From Isoetes taiwanensis (lineage: Eukaryota > Streptophyta > Lycopodiopsida > Isoetales > Isoetaceae): a DNA stretch of 64,000 nucleotides. Below, in pieces: positions 11,873 through 24,835 of this stretch. Position 1 is the first letter of the stretch. The number at the start of each line of letters is the position of its first letter. The notes beneath the pieces are model-generated. The model was given only the letters and a program-made list of their open reading frames with translations, ran no database searches and was not told the DNA's origin. Position numbers and translations under genes: made by a program. The DNA is taken from assembly GCA_021234155.1 (NCBI GenBank), contig JAJEKV010000066.1:310001-374000 (forward strand). The letters run 5' to 3'.

Positions 11873-14800
11873 ATGGCGTATCTGAACATAGACGACATTT
11901 TGGCAGAAGAGGAGGTTGTCTCTTGTTGTAAGCTCTACTTTCTTTATTTTACATGCCTGATTCATTTGGTTTCAGTTGGTACCTGTTTTATTTCGAACTG
12001 CTGTCAACGGAGTGGGCATCTTAGATCCGGGCTCCGAGGACAACAATGTAATCTCTTACAACTTTGTTAAGGTGTTCATGGATTTCCTTAAGTTTTGCTG
12101 CTCACAGATTGCACGTGGTGCCACAATAGACCTTCCTTTTTGGTTGGCAGAAGACCTCTTTTACAGTAAAGGAGCCTTGATCAACCTTCCAAACTTTTAC
12201 CGTCAGACGTAAGCTCAATATTCTGTTTAGGTGGTCATCTCTTTCTTCTTTATGCGTTATTGGTCCTGTCCAGGACAAGGAAGGAGATGCAGGCAGATCC
12301 TGCATGTGTTGATTTGAGAAGCAAGTGCATGTATTTCTATGAACTTGGTTGCAAGTTAATACCAGTGTAAGTCACTTCTGTTAATTTCTGTTTGTTCTCT
12401 CTTTGCTCATTATACCTATGCTGGCTTGAAGGAATACGTCCAAAGCAATATAAAGAGGGCAAATTTTGATGATGCTCTTTAGAAAACCGAAAATATTGCA
12501 GAATAGCTGGATATGAACCGTTATAGAAGTTCTATGCATTATTCTTCTAATAACTCCACTGTGTTCATCTCTTCTTGGGGGATTCCTTTTCCAAATAATC
12601 CGATTCCACTTCCATCTGGAGCAACTGTGGATCGGGCTTATGATGTCATAGTAGCAGGATTCAAAGGGGAAGCTGTTTTTTTCGGGTTTTTCTTTTTCCA
12701 TGTTAAAGTACAAAAATACCTAATTGAACAAGACAAGGAGTTCAGAACCAGTTGGGAAGAGAAATCTCAAAAGGGGAATATTGCAAGCAAGGAAGTTTAA
12801 CCTATCTGTTCAAATCTCGATTATCTTTTACTAAAATAAACCACACAACGCGAAAGTTATGTTGGATTCACAATTTCAATTTCAATTGTTAACATGAAAA
12901 GTCACGTTTGCGTTTCAAATGGTGATGGTATCTGAGGATGATAAGAGTAGCTTTGAATTGTCAGTCAGTGTGTCTTGTGTTGTTAAAATCTTTAAAACTG
13001 CTTCCTGCCACTACATCCAGAAACTGGAAGCTTGGCAAAGTCAGATGTTTAGCACATTGCAAGTGAACATGTGTGCACCTTTATCCTTGCCCCCAACCAG
13101 TGGGCACAAAAGCTGTCCTGGATTGACAATGAATACTCAATTATTTTTGCAGAATTTGCAATTTCACTTGTTTCTTAAGCAAGGCTACCATGTCCTTGGT
13201 TAAAATTATTTAGTATTATTAGGATACGTGACTGTAAACTAACTTGAGAGCCCTGCTACACATGGCATGTTCTCACTACCTGCATACTCATGTGTCCATC
13301 TGTAAAGGCACAGTCATGCACAATTATAGACAGTTAGTTTCCTCTCATGTTACTAGACCGCCCTGCAGTTTTGTTCATGCATTCATTTTCATCTTCTTTC
13401 TAGCTATCATGTATTATTTTATAGCAGATTTGATCGATCTATCCTGGTCTGAGAGTCTTCTTGAGGCAGATTGAAGTGGAACTAATGCTTCACTACATTT
13501 GAGTGATTAGAGCTGGGATTTTCCAATTGATGGTTTTTTTGCCTTCTTGTCAGTTTTGCAAGAAGGCTAGTTGGACGCTCAATTCCTGGCATAATACAAG
13601 AACAGTGTTAAGGTTATCTAATTTACTCACAACTCGGCTCTTGTCTTAATTTTATTGGAGGATTAAGACTTTCCGCTTCGAAGATTTTCAATGTGGTTGA
13701 TGACTGAACTTGCTTCGCTGACCTCAGTTGGTCTTGTTTAGAAATTGGTCTTGTTTTGAAATTAGACTTTCTTAAATCTGGTCATATTATCATGGGTGAC
13801 ATTGATCCTTTGAGGTACACCTCTAATCCTACCCTCAATGGTTTGAATTATACCACATGGATAGACTTCTTTGATGTTTATTCAGGTTAAAAGACTAGAT
13901 CAAATGGACTTTAAAGTCTAGTAAAGGAGTTAAGCACGATATAAAAGCTCATGTTTGTTGGAAATTACTTGTCCACAGCAGAATATAGAAGAGACTTTAG
14001 AAATTGTGACACTTTTACTGATGGATGGCAGTATTTGGAAGAGAATTGCTTGCAGGTTGGACTTATGGTGCAGGAAAACCTGCATCTAATAAGCTTACCT
14101 CCAACAGCAAATAAATTCTTCTTCAAATCTTTGATCTTGTTCAAATAGTCTTTATATCTTTGGCTAGAGTAGTTAATAATGGTTGCTCCAAAAGGTTTGT
14201 CTCGAAATTATTTGCACTCAGCCATATTATGATAAGGTGAAGTGCAAATCAAAGCAACAAAGATCTAGCTTTTGCTAATAAACAAGAACATCTAGCTAAT
14301 TGGGCAATGACTGCATTGGTGGTTCAATGGTTGCCGTTCGTTGATGGAAGGTAGAACTATTGGGATTTCTCTTCTATTTGAATCGGAGAATCTCTGGGGT
14401 GAGTTGGTTTTGAAATTAAGCAGGAAACCACATGATTATTTGGCCAGGAAAGATGCCAAGTCATGCTAATGCGACCACAAAGCTGTTTCTTTCCGAAGCT
14501 CCTACTAAGCAGGATATTCCTTAATATGGCTGCTACTTCCAGGTGAACTTGTATTGACTGGAGTGGTGCTGACTAACCGTCCATAATGTTTAACAAGTCA
14601 GGTCCTATATCTGCTGTAATTTTTAAAATCATATGAAAAGACTGAAAATATATATTACACTAAGGCTACTTTCTCCTCTAAGATGTCTATTTCCTCTTCT
14701 AGGCATTCTAAGGTATCTAAAGCGGTGAGGATAAGGACAATACAGGATAAAAGCCTAAGCCAAAATATTGGCATCATGGCGAACAGGGCTATGGCAAATC

Positions 14801-16632
14801 TGCCTGTTGAAAACTTCAGAACAAGGAGCACAAGAAACCAAGGATTCAAGAAACAAGGAAGAGAATTCATATAAACATGAAATTAGCACTCATATATCAT
14901 ACCTTGAATTATGTGGAAGAGCAATTTCTTAACTTCGCTGCACAAGGGGCTGACCATGGAAATTATCTCATTGGCTTTCGAGCTTCAGCATATTTTGCAG
15001 TGGCAGGGCAACCTGAGATATTTCAATCAGACTGTCAAGCATGTATTTATGGTGCCAGGTTTAAAGGTCAACCTATTAAGTGCTGTATTTGAATTAAAGA
15101 TTTCATATCCTTCAAAAGCCCAACTATTTGAATTTAGCCATATTGAATCTTGTAGTTCATGGTCATCTTATTTATGAAGGATTGTATACTTTGGATGCAA
15201 ACCAACAATAAAATGGTTACAACAGCAGATACCATGAAGGAACATCTCTGACATGCGCGATTTAGGCTTCTTGGTTCCATGATGCAAAGTGGCATCTTCT
15301 TACTAAGCATGTTCATGTGCAAGTTTGCTTCTGCCCGAGAACTGGTAGAAAATGGTCTTATATGCTTACAATACTGTTCCACAAAGCAACAGCTTGCAGA
15401 TGGAACTAAGAATTTGACAGGTTATCACTTTAACTCCTTGAAAGACTTCGCATTATGCCTTGGAGCTGCAGGGAGAGAAGGGATTATCAGGGACTTTCTT
15501 TCATTTCCATCTTTTTCTAGCTATCGAGTTCTATTTAAAAGAACTTGACGGTTCATTTCTCGTACTTCGTAAATCCTGTTAGATGTTACTCTTCTCATCC
15601 GGCTTGACCTGGCGAATACTATTTGTGGCTTGCATGTGGCTAGATTATAAAGTGCTTCACGTAATGTAAAAGAGTTTGGAACCATTGTGCTAGGCACTGG
15701 ACAATTGGGAAATAAAATGATGATGGAGATCATACTCTAATGACTCAGATAAAAAGGTTTTGCATTAGGACACTGTTCAATGTCCTTTTTAATCTCATAA
15801 CTTACTTCATGGATGTGGTGGGATGCAGCAAGTCAAAGGGACCTGGAAGGCTATCAGTAATTATACCAGATTGAAGGTTGGTATCATTTGGCTATATATG
15901 ACCATATGCCATCTTTTGTTGGCATGTTGCTGTGAGAAACTTGATGCCTTGAGACTCAAAGGATTTAGATCGCTTTCGGGAACCTAGAGAGTTCTTTTTC
16001 GAGACATGTTTAGTTTGGAAATTGGCCAATCTTCTACATGAGATGTAGTGATGTATAATGATATAAAGCATTAGAGCATATAAATTCCATTATGCCTGTT
16101 TGTCCTTATTCACATATGAAGAAGATTGTCTCGGTTTAAAGCTTTGGTATTAGATTCACTTATAGAATATTCTTTTGAGCCTAGAAAATATAATGCAGCA
16201 GCTTTTTCTACATTCTTCATATGGCCATTTTACATTCTCATGAGGAATGCATCGATATTAACTGATGCCTTTCTTAAAGGATTTCTTATGGCATATGATA
16301 TCTTATGCAGGGTGCCAGATCCAACACTTGGTACATTTCTTCTTTCTGCTTTTCGGGGTCGATATAAACACATGTTATGCAAATGTTATGGTGGGGCTAT
16401 GATGGCATTACCTCAATTTACACAGCTACTTACAAAGGAGGAGATGCAGAGTAAGTTCGTGGTGAGTCTAATAGTAATTTATTGAAGTAACTAATTAGGT
16501 TTGATGTTAATAGTGTTTAAGGCCGGTAGAGAATCAATGGGAGCATACCAGAAGTGGCGTGCACAGGGAACACAACTAGAAAGAGCTTCTATTCTAGGGA
16601 GGAAGAGGAGGCTTGGTCTGTCAATGAGCTAA
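11873..16632 (+). CDS. PSF3: GINS complex subunit PSF3 (six exons)
   Basis: Joined exons 11873-11914, 11976-12047, 12108-12208, 12274-12366, 16311-16450 and 16514-16632 give 567 nt, a 188-aa protein plus stop, the usual size of plant PSF3. It is a subunit of the GINS tetramer, which binds MCM2-7 and CDC45 in the nuclear replicative helicase. Family signatures are the N-terminus MAYLNIDDILAEEE, then IDLPFWLAEDL, QADPACVDLRSKC, FYELGCKLIPV, LLTKEEMQMF and the tail ASILGRKRR. Introns have GT/AG borders; exon 1 uses a weak donor (GTTGTC), chosen because it alone keeps frame and family length. Intron 2 is only 60 nt. Intron 4 is 3.9 kb and holds a copia remnant. I see no disabling change. The join is inferred from homology and splice sites, not from transcripts. 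Confidence 0.9.
13790..15550 (+). mobile_element. Decayed Ty1/copia element inside PSF3 intron 4
   Basis: Scattered short matches occur in copia order on the plus strand. A gag-like NGLNYTTW motif is near 13840. A pre-integrase motif (KHVFMVPGLKVNLLS) is near 15035-15080. An RNase H tail (RELVENGLICLQYCSTKQQL) is near 15320-15400. Large internal deletions, frameshifts and stops separate them, and I could not define LTRs. It sits in the same orientation as the host gene and appears not to break its splicing. Confidence 0.6.
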
Positions 16633-16911
16633 TGTGAGGTTTTGAAAATATATGCGAATGCATCTAACAGGTTCGTATTAAATGTGAAGTTAGCGAAACA
16701 TGCCAATTACTAACCGCCTTAGAAATCAGTGACAAGCTATGCATTAGAAGACACTTCCTCCTCGACCTTGTATGTTTTCTAGACCAGAACTTGCTAGTTC
16801 GGACTGTTAAGATCAACTCTAATAACCTTTCAATGAATCTGGTGTTTTACAACAGATTGATAGAACTTGGTATGCTGACTTTAACACCTTGTTAATGATG
16901 ACCATTATGCG

Positions 16912-17320
16912 ATTGTGCTACATGAGCATTTGTAGTTTCTAGTCATCTACCAACCAAAGAAAGCTTAATGACGGGCATGTTATGTGACTTTTTTCTGCAA
17001 AATTAGGCATCAAAAAAGATCAATGAAAGGATTGAATCTGATGCTTCATAAAGAGGGTTGAATCTGATGCTTCATAAAGATGTTTGTGATAAGGTTCCAA
17101 AGAATGATTATTCTTGCTATTGTGCTACATGAGCACAGTTTCTAATCATCTACTCAACCGATGGAAGCTTAATGTTGGGCATGTTATGTGACTTTTTTTT
17201 GTGCAAAATTAGGTATCAAAGAAGACCAATGAATGGAGTTGAATTTGATGTTTCATTAAGAGGCCAATTTCAATTGTATTTTATATGTTTGTGATAAGGT
17301 TCCAAAGAATGATCCAAAGA
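16912..17320. repeat. Two direct repeats of about 205 bp
   Basis: The block starting ATTGTGCTACATGAGCA at 16912 recurs at about 17119, about 85 percent identical, including a shared stretch around GGGCATGTTATGTGACTTTTTT. No coding potential is seen. It lies between the end of PSF3 and the LINE at 17390; the rest of 16633-17390 shows nothing recognisable. Confidence 0.7.
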
Positions 17321-17389
17321 ATAACCATTTTAGAGAGGCCTACAGCCACTAATGGCACCATAACAGACTTGTGTTTTTCCATGATCGAG

Positions 17390-19925
17390 CAAAAATTCTG
17401 CCATTGGCGCAGAACCCAAAGTGTCAATCAGGCACGGGAGATAGAACTAGTGAAACAGATTTAAGACCTTTAGGAAGTAGGGGTAAGAGCAGATAAAGTG
17501 AAAGCAGGTCTTTCTTGGCTCAAAGATGCAGATAAGTGCTCAAAAGCTTTTTCTAAGTTTGTTCGCTTAAAGTGTCAGATTCGGCTTTATCCTCTCTTCA
17601 ATTGGACAATAATAATGTCATCTTTTCTCCAGAGCAGTTGAAGCATTTGTATGATCACATTTTAGTTCTTTTTTCGAGAAGAAATCACTCCCATTTGAGG
17701 CTGAGGTACTACATTGTGCTTTCTAAGATTTCTCCCATACCTTCTTCCTCCTAATGGCAGCATTTGGAAGCCAATGATAAGTGTTTAGGTAGGGATGGCA
17801 TTCCTGCGGAATGCTTCAAAATCTTGTGGGAATGAACATCTGATTTGCTTTGGCAAGCATATGAAGATCTTTTGCAATCGCACTAGCTTGACGAGCATCA
17901 TCACGCTCATTCCAAAGGCCGAAGTGGCTACGACGATTTCTTATTGGAGGCCCATTACTTTGCTGCCAATGATTTACAAGATCATAGCCAAAAAGTGTGC
18001 GAAGAAATTGTTCATATTGAGGGATCCCATTAGCCAGGAGCAAGTCTAGTTTTTTGCTCGGACGTTCTATTTCAACGCTTATGAAGGCTTGTATTGATGG
18101 CGATATACGTGGCAACAACTTGTGTATCCCAGGCCCTTTTTCCACTACACTGGTGTCTTATATTTATCAACGTATTATTGGCCACATAAGCATATACATG
18201 TCACATAGGTTTCGTACAACTCTGTAGTCTTATTTTTCTTAGGGAAACCCCTTGAGAAAATAAGACATCTAATCTATCAATCACGGTGCTTCTTTGCCTA
18301 AAATTTAGGCGTCACAAAAAAATTTTGGAGTGGAATCGTTAATCAAGGAGCGCCATCATTTGGACTCGAAGCATTTGATATACTACAAATATGGAACAAA
18401 ATGGAGGCTGCAGGTCGAAATGAGTTGCTATAGAAATTTGTTGGTCGGATTGCTCGATTATGTTGGCAGGTCGAAGCTTAACGGGCAACAGCGTTGAATA
18501 GGATTGAATAGGCTTGAACAGGTCTGGAATCAGAATCTCTTCCTCATAATCTCTTCCGCATATCTCTTCCTGAAATCTCATTTGGCTTCCCCTTCTGATG
18601 TAGAAGGAACAACCAGCCCATTATAATCCTTAAAACAAGATCCTTGGCAGCCAGCTCATTATAATCCTTAAGACAAGATCCAAAACAGGATGCCTTGTTC
18701 AGAACAGTGAATCAAGCTGTTACCTATTCCAGTTTTGCAAAGTTGCCCTTTGTAAATAGAAAAATTCTTTTGCTCTGAATAGAATACCTCCTGATTGAAT
18801 CCATCCTCATGATTCAAGCTGTTATTGAATCTTTCTTCAGGAAGCGAAATTTGTCCGTCCATTTGATGCAGAAAGCTAAGAAAATTAGAAGGTTTTCATC
18901 AATGGTTCTTCATCAGCAACAGCTATCACCCATCAAGAAATGGTTCCGCGAAAGTGAAATTGTGCCTGTGACAAACATGCAAGAAAACCATGGAGTAGTG
19001 GAAAACCAGATTTTATGAGACATGTCTTATATTATGAGCTACTTCTTATAATGGAGCCGTGGAAAAGTATTTTTTTTAAGATATGTCACAAGAATGACAT
19101 GGCACCTCAAATGCTGTCTTATAGTTATAAGACAACCATATTTTAAGCCAACCGTGGAAAAAGGGCCTGAAGCTTGAATTTGCCAAGTGTATTGACAATT
19201 TTTCTCTAATTGATGCATATTATGCACAGGTTGGATTTCGGACCAATCTTTTGCGATACAACTTGGAAGTTGTTGAAGCCCGCAAAAGACGTTGTTATAT
19301 GCCAAGGGGAGCCTTTTGATATTTTTGATGTTGACAGAGGTATTAGGCAAAGATATCCATTGGCGCCCTTCCTCTTTACAATTGTTGCCGAAGGTCTCTT
19401 GTAGCTCATTCGGCGTGCTATGGTTGATGGTTGATAGCCTGTAACGAGTTTGCAGATGACACCCTCCTATTAGAGGCTATTGAAAGTAATGTTGACAGGA
19501 CTGAATAGCTTTTCGACCTCTTTTCTTTGGCATCTGGTTGTTTGCTCAACTGGTAGAAGTGCAGGGCCTTGTGGGCCTTGGATTCTCCAGCTCCTGCATG
19601 TCTGCAGCAATATTCTTGGACTGCAATATCCTTGGATCGTTGTCCCTCCCAACACTGTCACTAGACTATAAGGTGTTCCCTTTGGCGTTCAGGTCTTCGC
19701 CACACAGGCTTCGGATCAGGTCATCTTAGGTTTGCAGTGAGACTTGCTTTGGTGAAGAGGCACAATTTTGTCACTGGCTGGACGCATTTAAGTAGCTAAG
19801 TCAGTTCTTAATAATACCCATGTATGTGTATGTCGCTTCTGCTCTAATAACTCCAACCTCTAAATTTAAAGAGATTGTTGTCACGATTTATAACTTTGTC
19901 TGCGGTGGCCACAAAACAGGTTATT
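17390..19925 (+). mobile_element. L1-type LINE, degenerate, split by a TIR element
   Basis: Plant L1 ORF2 pieces run in order: a linker (GLSWLKDADKCSKAFSKF) near 17500, then GRDGIPAECFK near 17790, then the reverse transcriptase block IPKAE..YWRPITLLPMIYK near 17915-17990. After the insertion the RT continues with RGIRQRYPLAPFLFTIVAEG near 19340-19400, and a thumb region (LSLAGRI.VAKSVL) near 19760. Stops and frameshifts are frequent. The right part (19169-19925) continues the same protein after the 1.04-kb insertion at 18131-19168. Confidence 0.82.
18131..19168. mobile_element. Non-autonomous TIR DNA transposon, 1038 bp
   Basis: The termini are perfect 15-bp inverted repeats, AGGCCCTTTTTCCAC at 18131 and GTGGAAAAAGGGCCT ending 19168. 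Motifs related to GTCTTAT/ATAAGAC recur inside both ends. It lies within the RT region of an L1-type LINE, which marks it as a later insertion. It has no long ORF. A target duplication is not evident, so the superfamily (PIF/Harbinger or hAT) remains open. Confidence 0.75.
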
Positions 19926-22164
19926 GAATAAAAATGATTTTGCTAATGATAAAAATCAAATCAATCTATTCTCTTATGAGGATTTCACATGCTTATTCAT
20001 ATGAGCAAAATAGAGTTTTATGGGAGGATCACAGTCCTTGTGGTAACAAAATCCACATGGTGTTATCACAATAATCCCATATACTGAAGGTCTTCAATTC
20101 AAATCTAGGTGAAACCAATTTGAAAGTAGGATACATTGTCTAGAGGACATTAAAAAGAACAAGGTGCTGTGCACGGAGGGTTGCCCTCCGGTGGCCCAAG
20201 AGTGTGTTTTCATGTTTCTTGTTGTCATTTCGTTTTCATGGTTCTTGTTGGGTCATTTGATGTGTCGGGGCTAATGGTTTGAACAGGGGGTTTTGTTTTG
20301 TATTGTTTTGTTTTCTTTTGTTTATGAATTGTACATGGACCAAGGCTATTTCTAGCATGGTGCTTATAATTTGAGATCCCTGACATGAGATGTTTATTAT
20401 TCTTTTTGCCCGTGCTTTACATACCTTGTAGCAAGAGGCGTCATCATTCCATGTTTTGCATCAATACATTCTATGCCTTCGACAAAGGCCATGAGCATAC
20501 TTTTATGGACCATCCATGCATTCTCGTCTCGTCTCGTCTAGCAATATGGTTCTTAAGGCGTAGTGAGCGAAGGCGTTTAGGCGATATAGGTGATATATTT
20601 GTATCATTTTTTGAATTCCATGCGATTTTTTGAGAACCCATGTATATTTAAGCCCTGCACTTGTGCTTACATCAGCGCCTCAAGTTCATCACTTGAACAA
20701 TACGAGTGGCAATAAACTACCAAAACATGAAAAATGTGATAGCAATAAACTACTAAAACTTTTTGTATACACAACATGTTCTAGCAGCACCTCGCCTTCA
20801 ACTTGTATTTATTCATTCTCCCAAATATTACTATTTTTTATTTGTTGTTTTAATTATCTTAGGCTGATGATGCATAAAGGCATTACACCTAGACACGTGA
20901 AAAAATTCTCTTTTCAAAGTCATTGCCTTATTGAGTTGTAGGCCCCTTATGTATCTTCTTTTGTATGTACAATGCCAAATTGGATAACATTTGATCTTAA
21001 TTTGAAAATTCCATACACCTTCAACCATTATTTTACACACCACACCAGCTTATAGAATGTTATGTACACATGTTTTTCAAATATTAGCTTAAATGGACCA
21101 AGAATGGACCTTAGAGCAAACTACAACGAACTTGATGTGAAGGTGAAGGTTATTGATTTTTTATTGCAGTTTTCACTTTATTAGCCTCTACAACAATAGT
21201 CTCCAATTGAACTACTTTGAACAAGCGCGAATCTTTGAGCTGGTCCTACAAACAGTTTCAAGAAAATCGATACAGGGCTACAAACCGTTTCAACGATACA
21301 GGGCAAACTACAACGAACTTGATGTAAAGGTTATTGATTTTTTATTGCAGGGCATAAGGCAGTTTGCACTTTATTAGCCTCTGCATTATAGGACCTTATA
21401 CATTTTCCACAAGTAAAGATACCGTCAGTAGTCTCCAATTGAACTAATTTGAACAAGCGCGAATCTTTGAGCTGGTTTTACAAACAGTTTTAGGAAAATC
21501 AGAAAAATCGATACAGGGCTCCTTAAGCAGATCCTTTCATAATTTGAGGTCTTCAAATAACTTGTAACTATACTTTGGCAGCCTCTGTCGATAGGATGTA
21601 GCCATAATGAACATAAACATGTACCGAATGGGACATATTTAAGATATTGTTTATGTCAGTGAAGTGCCACCAGACCAATCTATAGAAAAGGTATTAAACT
21701 GCATAAGAAGCTCAAACTGGCAACAACAATTTCGGTGTTAACTTGTGCTAGTAGCCCATGGCTCAACTCTTTTACCTATAGAACTCATGGCAGAAACTAC
21801 AATGGGATCCAAGCTAGTTATCCCCTGTTTGGTGAGGCCACATATCATGCCTTTCATATTCACAGATATTGAAAGTGCTTAAGGCATTTGTGACTCTTCT
21901 TCAGCAGTTGCATCCACAATATAATACTTTCCAATGTGCATAAAGCACATAGCCATTAAATGCTGCTTGTTCTATGATAATGAAATGTGAAAGTACCAAG
22001 AAGAAACCTTTGTCAAAGTAACAGTAAGGAGCACATGGGTGGCATGGCATTGAAGTGGGCAAACTCTACAGAGTTATCACTCAATTCAACCTCTACTATA
22101 TATTCAGAACTATCAGTTACTTGGACTCTAGGAAGGCGTGTTAGATATAGCTGTGTCAGAAAAA
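19926..22164. other. No gene recognised; one tandem duplication
   Basis: I see no coding exons with family similarity here. About 21116-21300 is duplicated at 21303-21530 (period about 187 bp, starting AAACTACAACGAACTTGATG). The block around 20280-20340 is T/G-rich and could be a retroposon tail. Confidence 0.5.
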
Positions 22165-22840
22165 AGGAAGGAAGGAAGGAAGTATATTTTAACGTCCACG
22201 GAGGCCAACTGGCCTATGAGACGGTGATTACAATATAGCGAAAAGTTTCCAAACACAAAAGAAAACCACAGAAACCCTGTACAATGTGTCTCTACCACTG
22301 GGATGAAAAAACCCCCCCATGTAGGAGGAAAAACCCTTGTAGTAGGCGTCGAGAGGCCCTATCTGGGCGCTCAAATTCCCTGTGCTGTGAGGGACTCCCT
22401 GACGGTGGAGACTTGCAAAATGTAGGACGTGAGACGTGCAACCATTGGCGAAGCCAACAGTTGATGAATTGCTATCTCAGAGCATCTGAGATCGGCATGG
22501 GCTGCTCGGATGTGTGCATATGCTGGGCATTCCTGTAGAGCATGGTGTTCATCTTCTACTATCTGCATGTGACAACACTGGCATAATCTCTCATGCCGAG
22601 GGATTCCCTGCCCTCCATCTCGTACCCCTTGTCTTGTCAATTCGAGATGGTGGGACCCTGTCCTTATTGCAGCTATAGCTCTCTGTTTCTTGGTAGAGAT
22701 GTGTGCCTTCAAATACTGGTGGGGGCCATGTTCAAGCGACGGATTAACCTCTGTTTTGGGCTTTGCAAGAGTGGGCGCATCCCACAGAGAGGCAGCAAAG
22801 CGCTCGTTCAAATGCAGCTCCTGCAAGTGCAAAGTTAAAA
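22165..22840 (-). mobile_element. 5'-truncated LINE, copy A (3' end)
   Basis: On the minus strand a 153-codon frame (22371-22832) encodes the C-terminal part of a LINE reverse transcriptase. It carries a zinc-knuckle-like pattern (CQCCHMQIVEDEHHALQECP). A conserved 3' untranslated segment (GGCCTCCGTGGACGTTAAAA) follows. The element ends in a short tandem repeat, (TTCC)n on the minus strand, at 22165-22180. The same ending occurs at 28450 and 56022 with different microsatellites. Short-repeat tails rather than poly(A) fit RTE-like LINEs. Confidence 0.75.
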
Positions 22841-23260
22841 ACAGAGAAAAACATGTAGCGAGACATCCTTATACAAAGCATGAGACAATATTCTAAAGGA
22901 GCTAGCAATGATTAATTACTTCATCACTAAAATGTTCTCTTTGCATGGATCTCCTTGATAGAAATCACTGCCCTATGAACATGTTCTATTACTTTGCCCA
23001 GCCGCATACTCTAACCTGACCTATCCTCAAAACCCCTCCCAAAACTCCCAATTTGCAAATTATGATTGCAGTGGGTAAGCAGGACTTAGTATGCATTGAG
23101 AAGGAAAAAGAGAAATATGCTTGCAGATGATCTATGCACAGTGACATAATACACATACGGAAATGAATACGGGGCCCCAAATATGAAAATGAATACGGAT
23201 CATCTATGTATATGTGTCCTAGAATTTTAAGAATAGGCACATAGGCACTGTAGTTTTTAC

Positions 23261-23543
23261 CTTATTAGCAATTGCAAATGCATCTAGGATATTTCCATCT
23301 GAAACTAGAACAATGGCATCCACATACAGGTCCCAGCAAAACTTTCCCTCTACTATCTACAAAGAGATGATATCAGCAGCTGCACCTATAAACAGATAAC
23401 AAAATGACTGTGCAACCATAGAATACAACAACATAACTGTATTCTTCATAAGGTTTGCACTCACCTGAGCGACTAGATCCACCAACACAACTTCTTTGCA
23501 ATGCCCTTGATAATTCCATACTAAGATTATCTCCTCCTCGCCC
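23261..23543 (-). pseudogene. Exosome subunit RRP42-like fragment (2 exons)
   Basis: Two exons on the minus strand, 23465-23543 and 23261-23385, join in phase across an intron with GTGAGT donor and TAG acceptor. They encode GRGGDNLSMELSRALQRS, then AAADIISL, a TAG stop, then IVEGKFCWDLYVDAIVLVSD. This matches the RNase PH-fold core of the exosome ring protein RRP42 (EXOSC7). The TAG at 23357-23359 sits where the family has a coding residue, so the product would be truncated. Neither the N-terminal nor the C-terminal exons are present nearby. It follows fragments of two other genes in the same orientation, which suggests a captured or transduplicated piece rather than a decayed native locus. 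Confidence 0.75.
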
Positions 23544-23689
23544 CTGCCGTAGAATGCCAACAGCAACTTCAGAAGGATAAACAAAAAATGGGAAAAAAAA
23601 ATAAATTCAAACAACCTTAAATTTAGGTGAAGCAGTTGAAGAACATTCAATAAAAATGTCAATGCTTCCATATCTGGGCTGAACATGCC

Positions 23690-24290
23690 TTGGTAATTGA
23701 AGTCCTGAGGTACACGGCTAGTCAGTGCATTACCAATTGATCTCAAAACCGTAATCAAGCCAACAGCAAGAGGCCTAAAGTTTTCTCCAAGAACGATGGA
23801 CAACAATTCCACAGATGGCTTATGAGTCCCAACCATGCATTTTCCTATCTCAACACCAAAAGGAAAATAGTTAACTTCACTGGTTTCCACAAGACCCACG
23901 ATGGTTGGCGGTACTAGGAGAGGGACCAACTCCTCCTCCTGTGGAATTGAGATACATGATACCTCAGCCTGAAGAAAACAATGTTAAAGTTCTACAAGTT
24001 TCTGAGAACCATCACCATAGTTCCCAACAACACAAGCATTCCAGGGCCTGATAGCCCTACAATTATTGTCCCCGTAGCTACAGCTCCTAAAATCACACAA
24101 AACTCTTTTCGCCTCCAGGCTCTGTAGATTGGGGTTGCGCAAAGTGATCCTAGAGGATGAGCAGCTTTTGTAGGAGCGCACATTCGCACTTCATGGCTAC
24201 GGACCTGAGCAATCCACCCATCATGCACCAACCCACAGCTTAGGGTGCTTGGCGAGGCATTAAAGCCTAAGGCATCTGTAACATCAACGA
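23690..24290 (-). pseudogene. Probable CPSF-A/DDB1-family (MMS1_N) gene fragment
   Basis: Minus-strand open stretches encode SHEVRMCAPTKAAHPLG and ILGAVATGTIIV (from about 24290 to 23992). After a CAG acceptor at 23969 they continue with AEVSCISIPQEEEL, GLVETSEVNYFPFGVEIGK and THKPSVELLSIV. The pattern resembles the N-terminal beta-propeller region of a plant CPSF A-subunit/DDB1/SF3B3-related protein. I recognise this from motif memory only, so the family name is tentative. The reading frame changes between blocks, and no start or end exons are present. It lies between SLAC1-like and RRP42-like pieces. Confidence 0.5.
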
Positions 24291-24378
24291 AATTAAGTCC
24301 AACAGATAACACACGGGTCCAACAAGGCATTAAAGCCTGAGGCATCTGTAATATCAACAAAATTAAGTCCAACAGACT
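24285..24378. repeat. Short tandem duplication, about 63 bp
   Basis: The block containing AAGGCATCTGTAACATCAAC near 24267-24300 recurs at about 24331-24376 with few changes. It lies at the upstream edge of the CPSF-A-like fragment and duplicates the start of that coding block on the minus strand. Confidence 0.6.
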
Positions 24379-24835
24379 GTGCACTGTGCATAGAAACCTA
24401 TATCAAAACACAGGCCAAGAATATCAGACCAAAACAGCACAATATACAAGACCAGAACTTTTGACGAATATGTTGGATCAAAAGCTCAGTGCAAGTTTTG
24501 AACCATAAAGGTGTAATTTAAGGCCATGCAGGATAGTAAACATATCACAAAAAACACTATATCACAAAAACACTAGGATATCTAAGAACTTGCTGTTCAA
24601 ATCCATGATCTCTTTCACATTTCTGTTAGAAATACAAGTTTAGAAGGCAAATATAACATTAACATGTATCTGAAGTCTACATTATGATACTAAGTAACCT
24701 AAGACCCAAGTCATTTCCATCAAAAAAACCATCACCTGCATCCTATGAAGAAATTGATCCTGACTATCTATAAGGTTGTTTTAGTCAAGTTTATTATCGA
24801 TGAAATATCAGGAAATACAAAAGAGCCATCACTCA

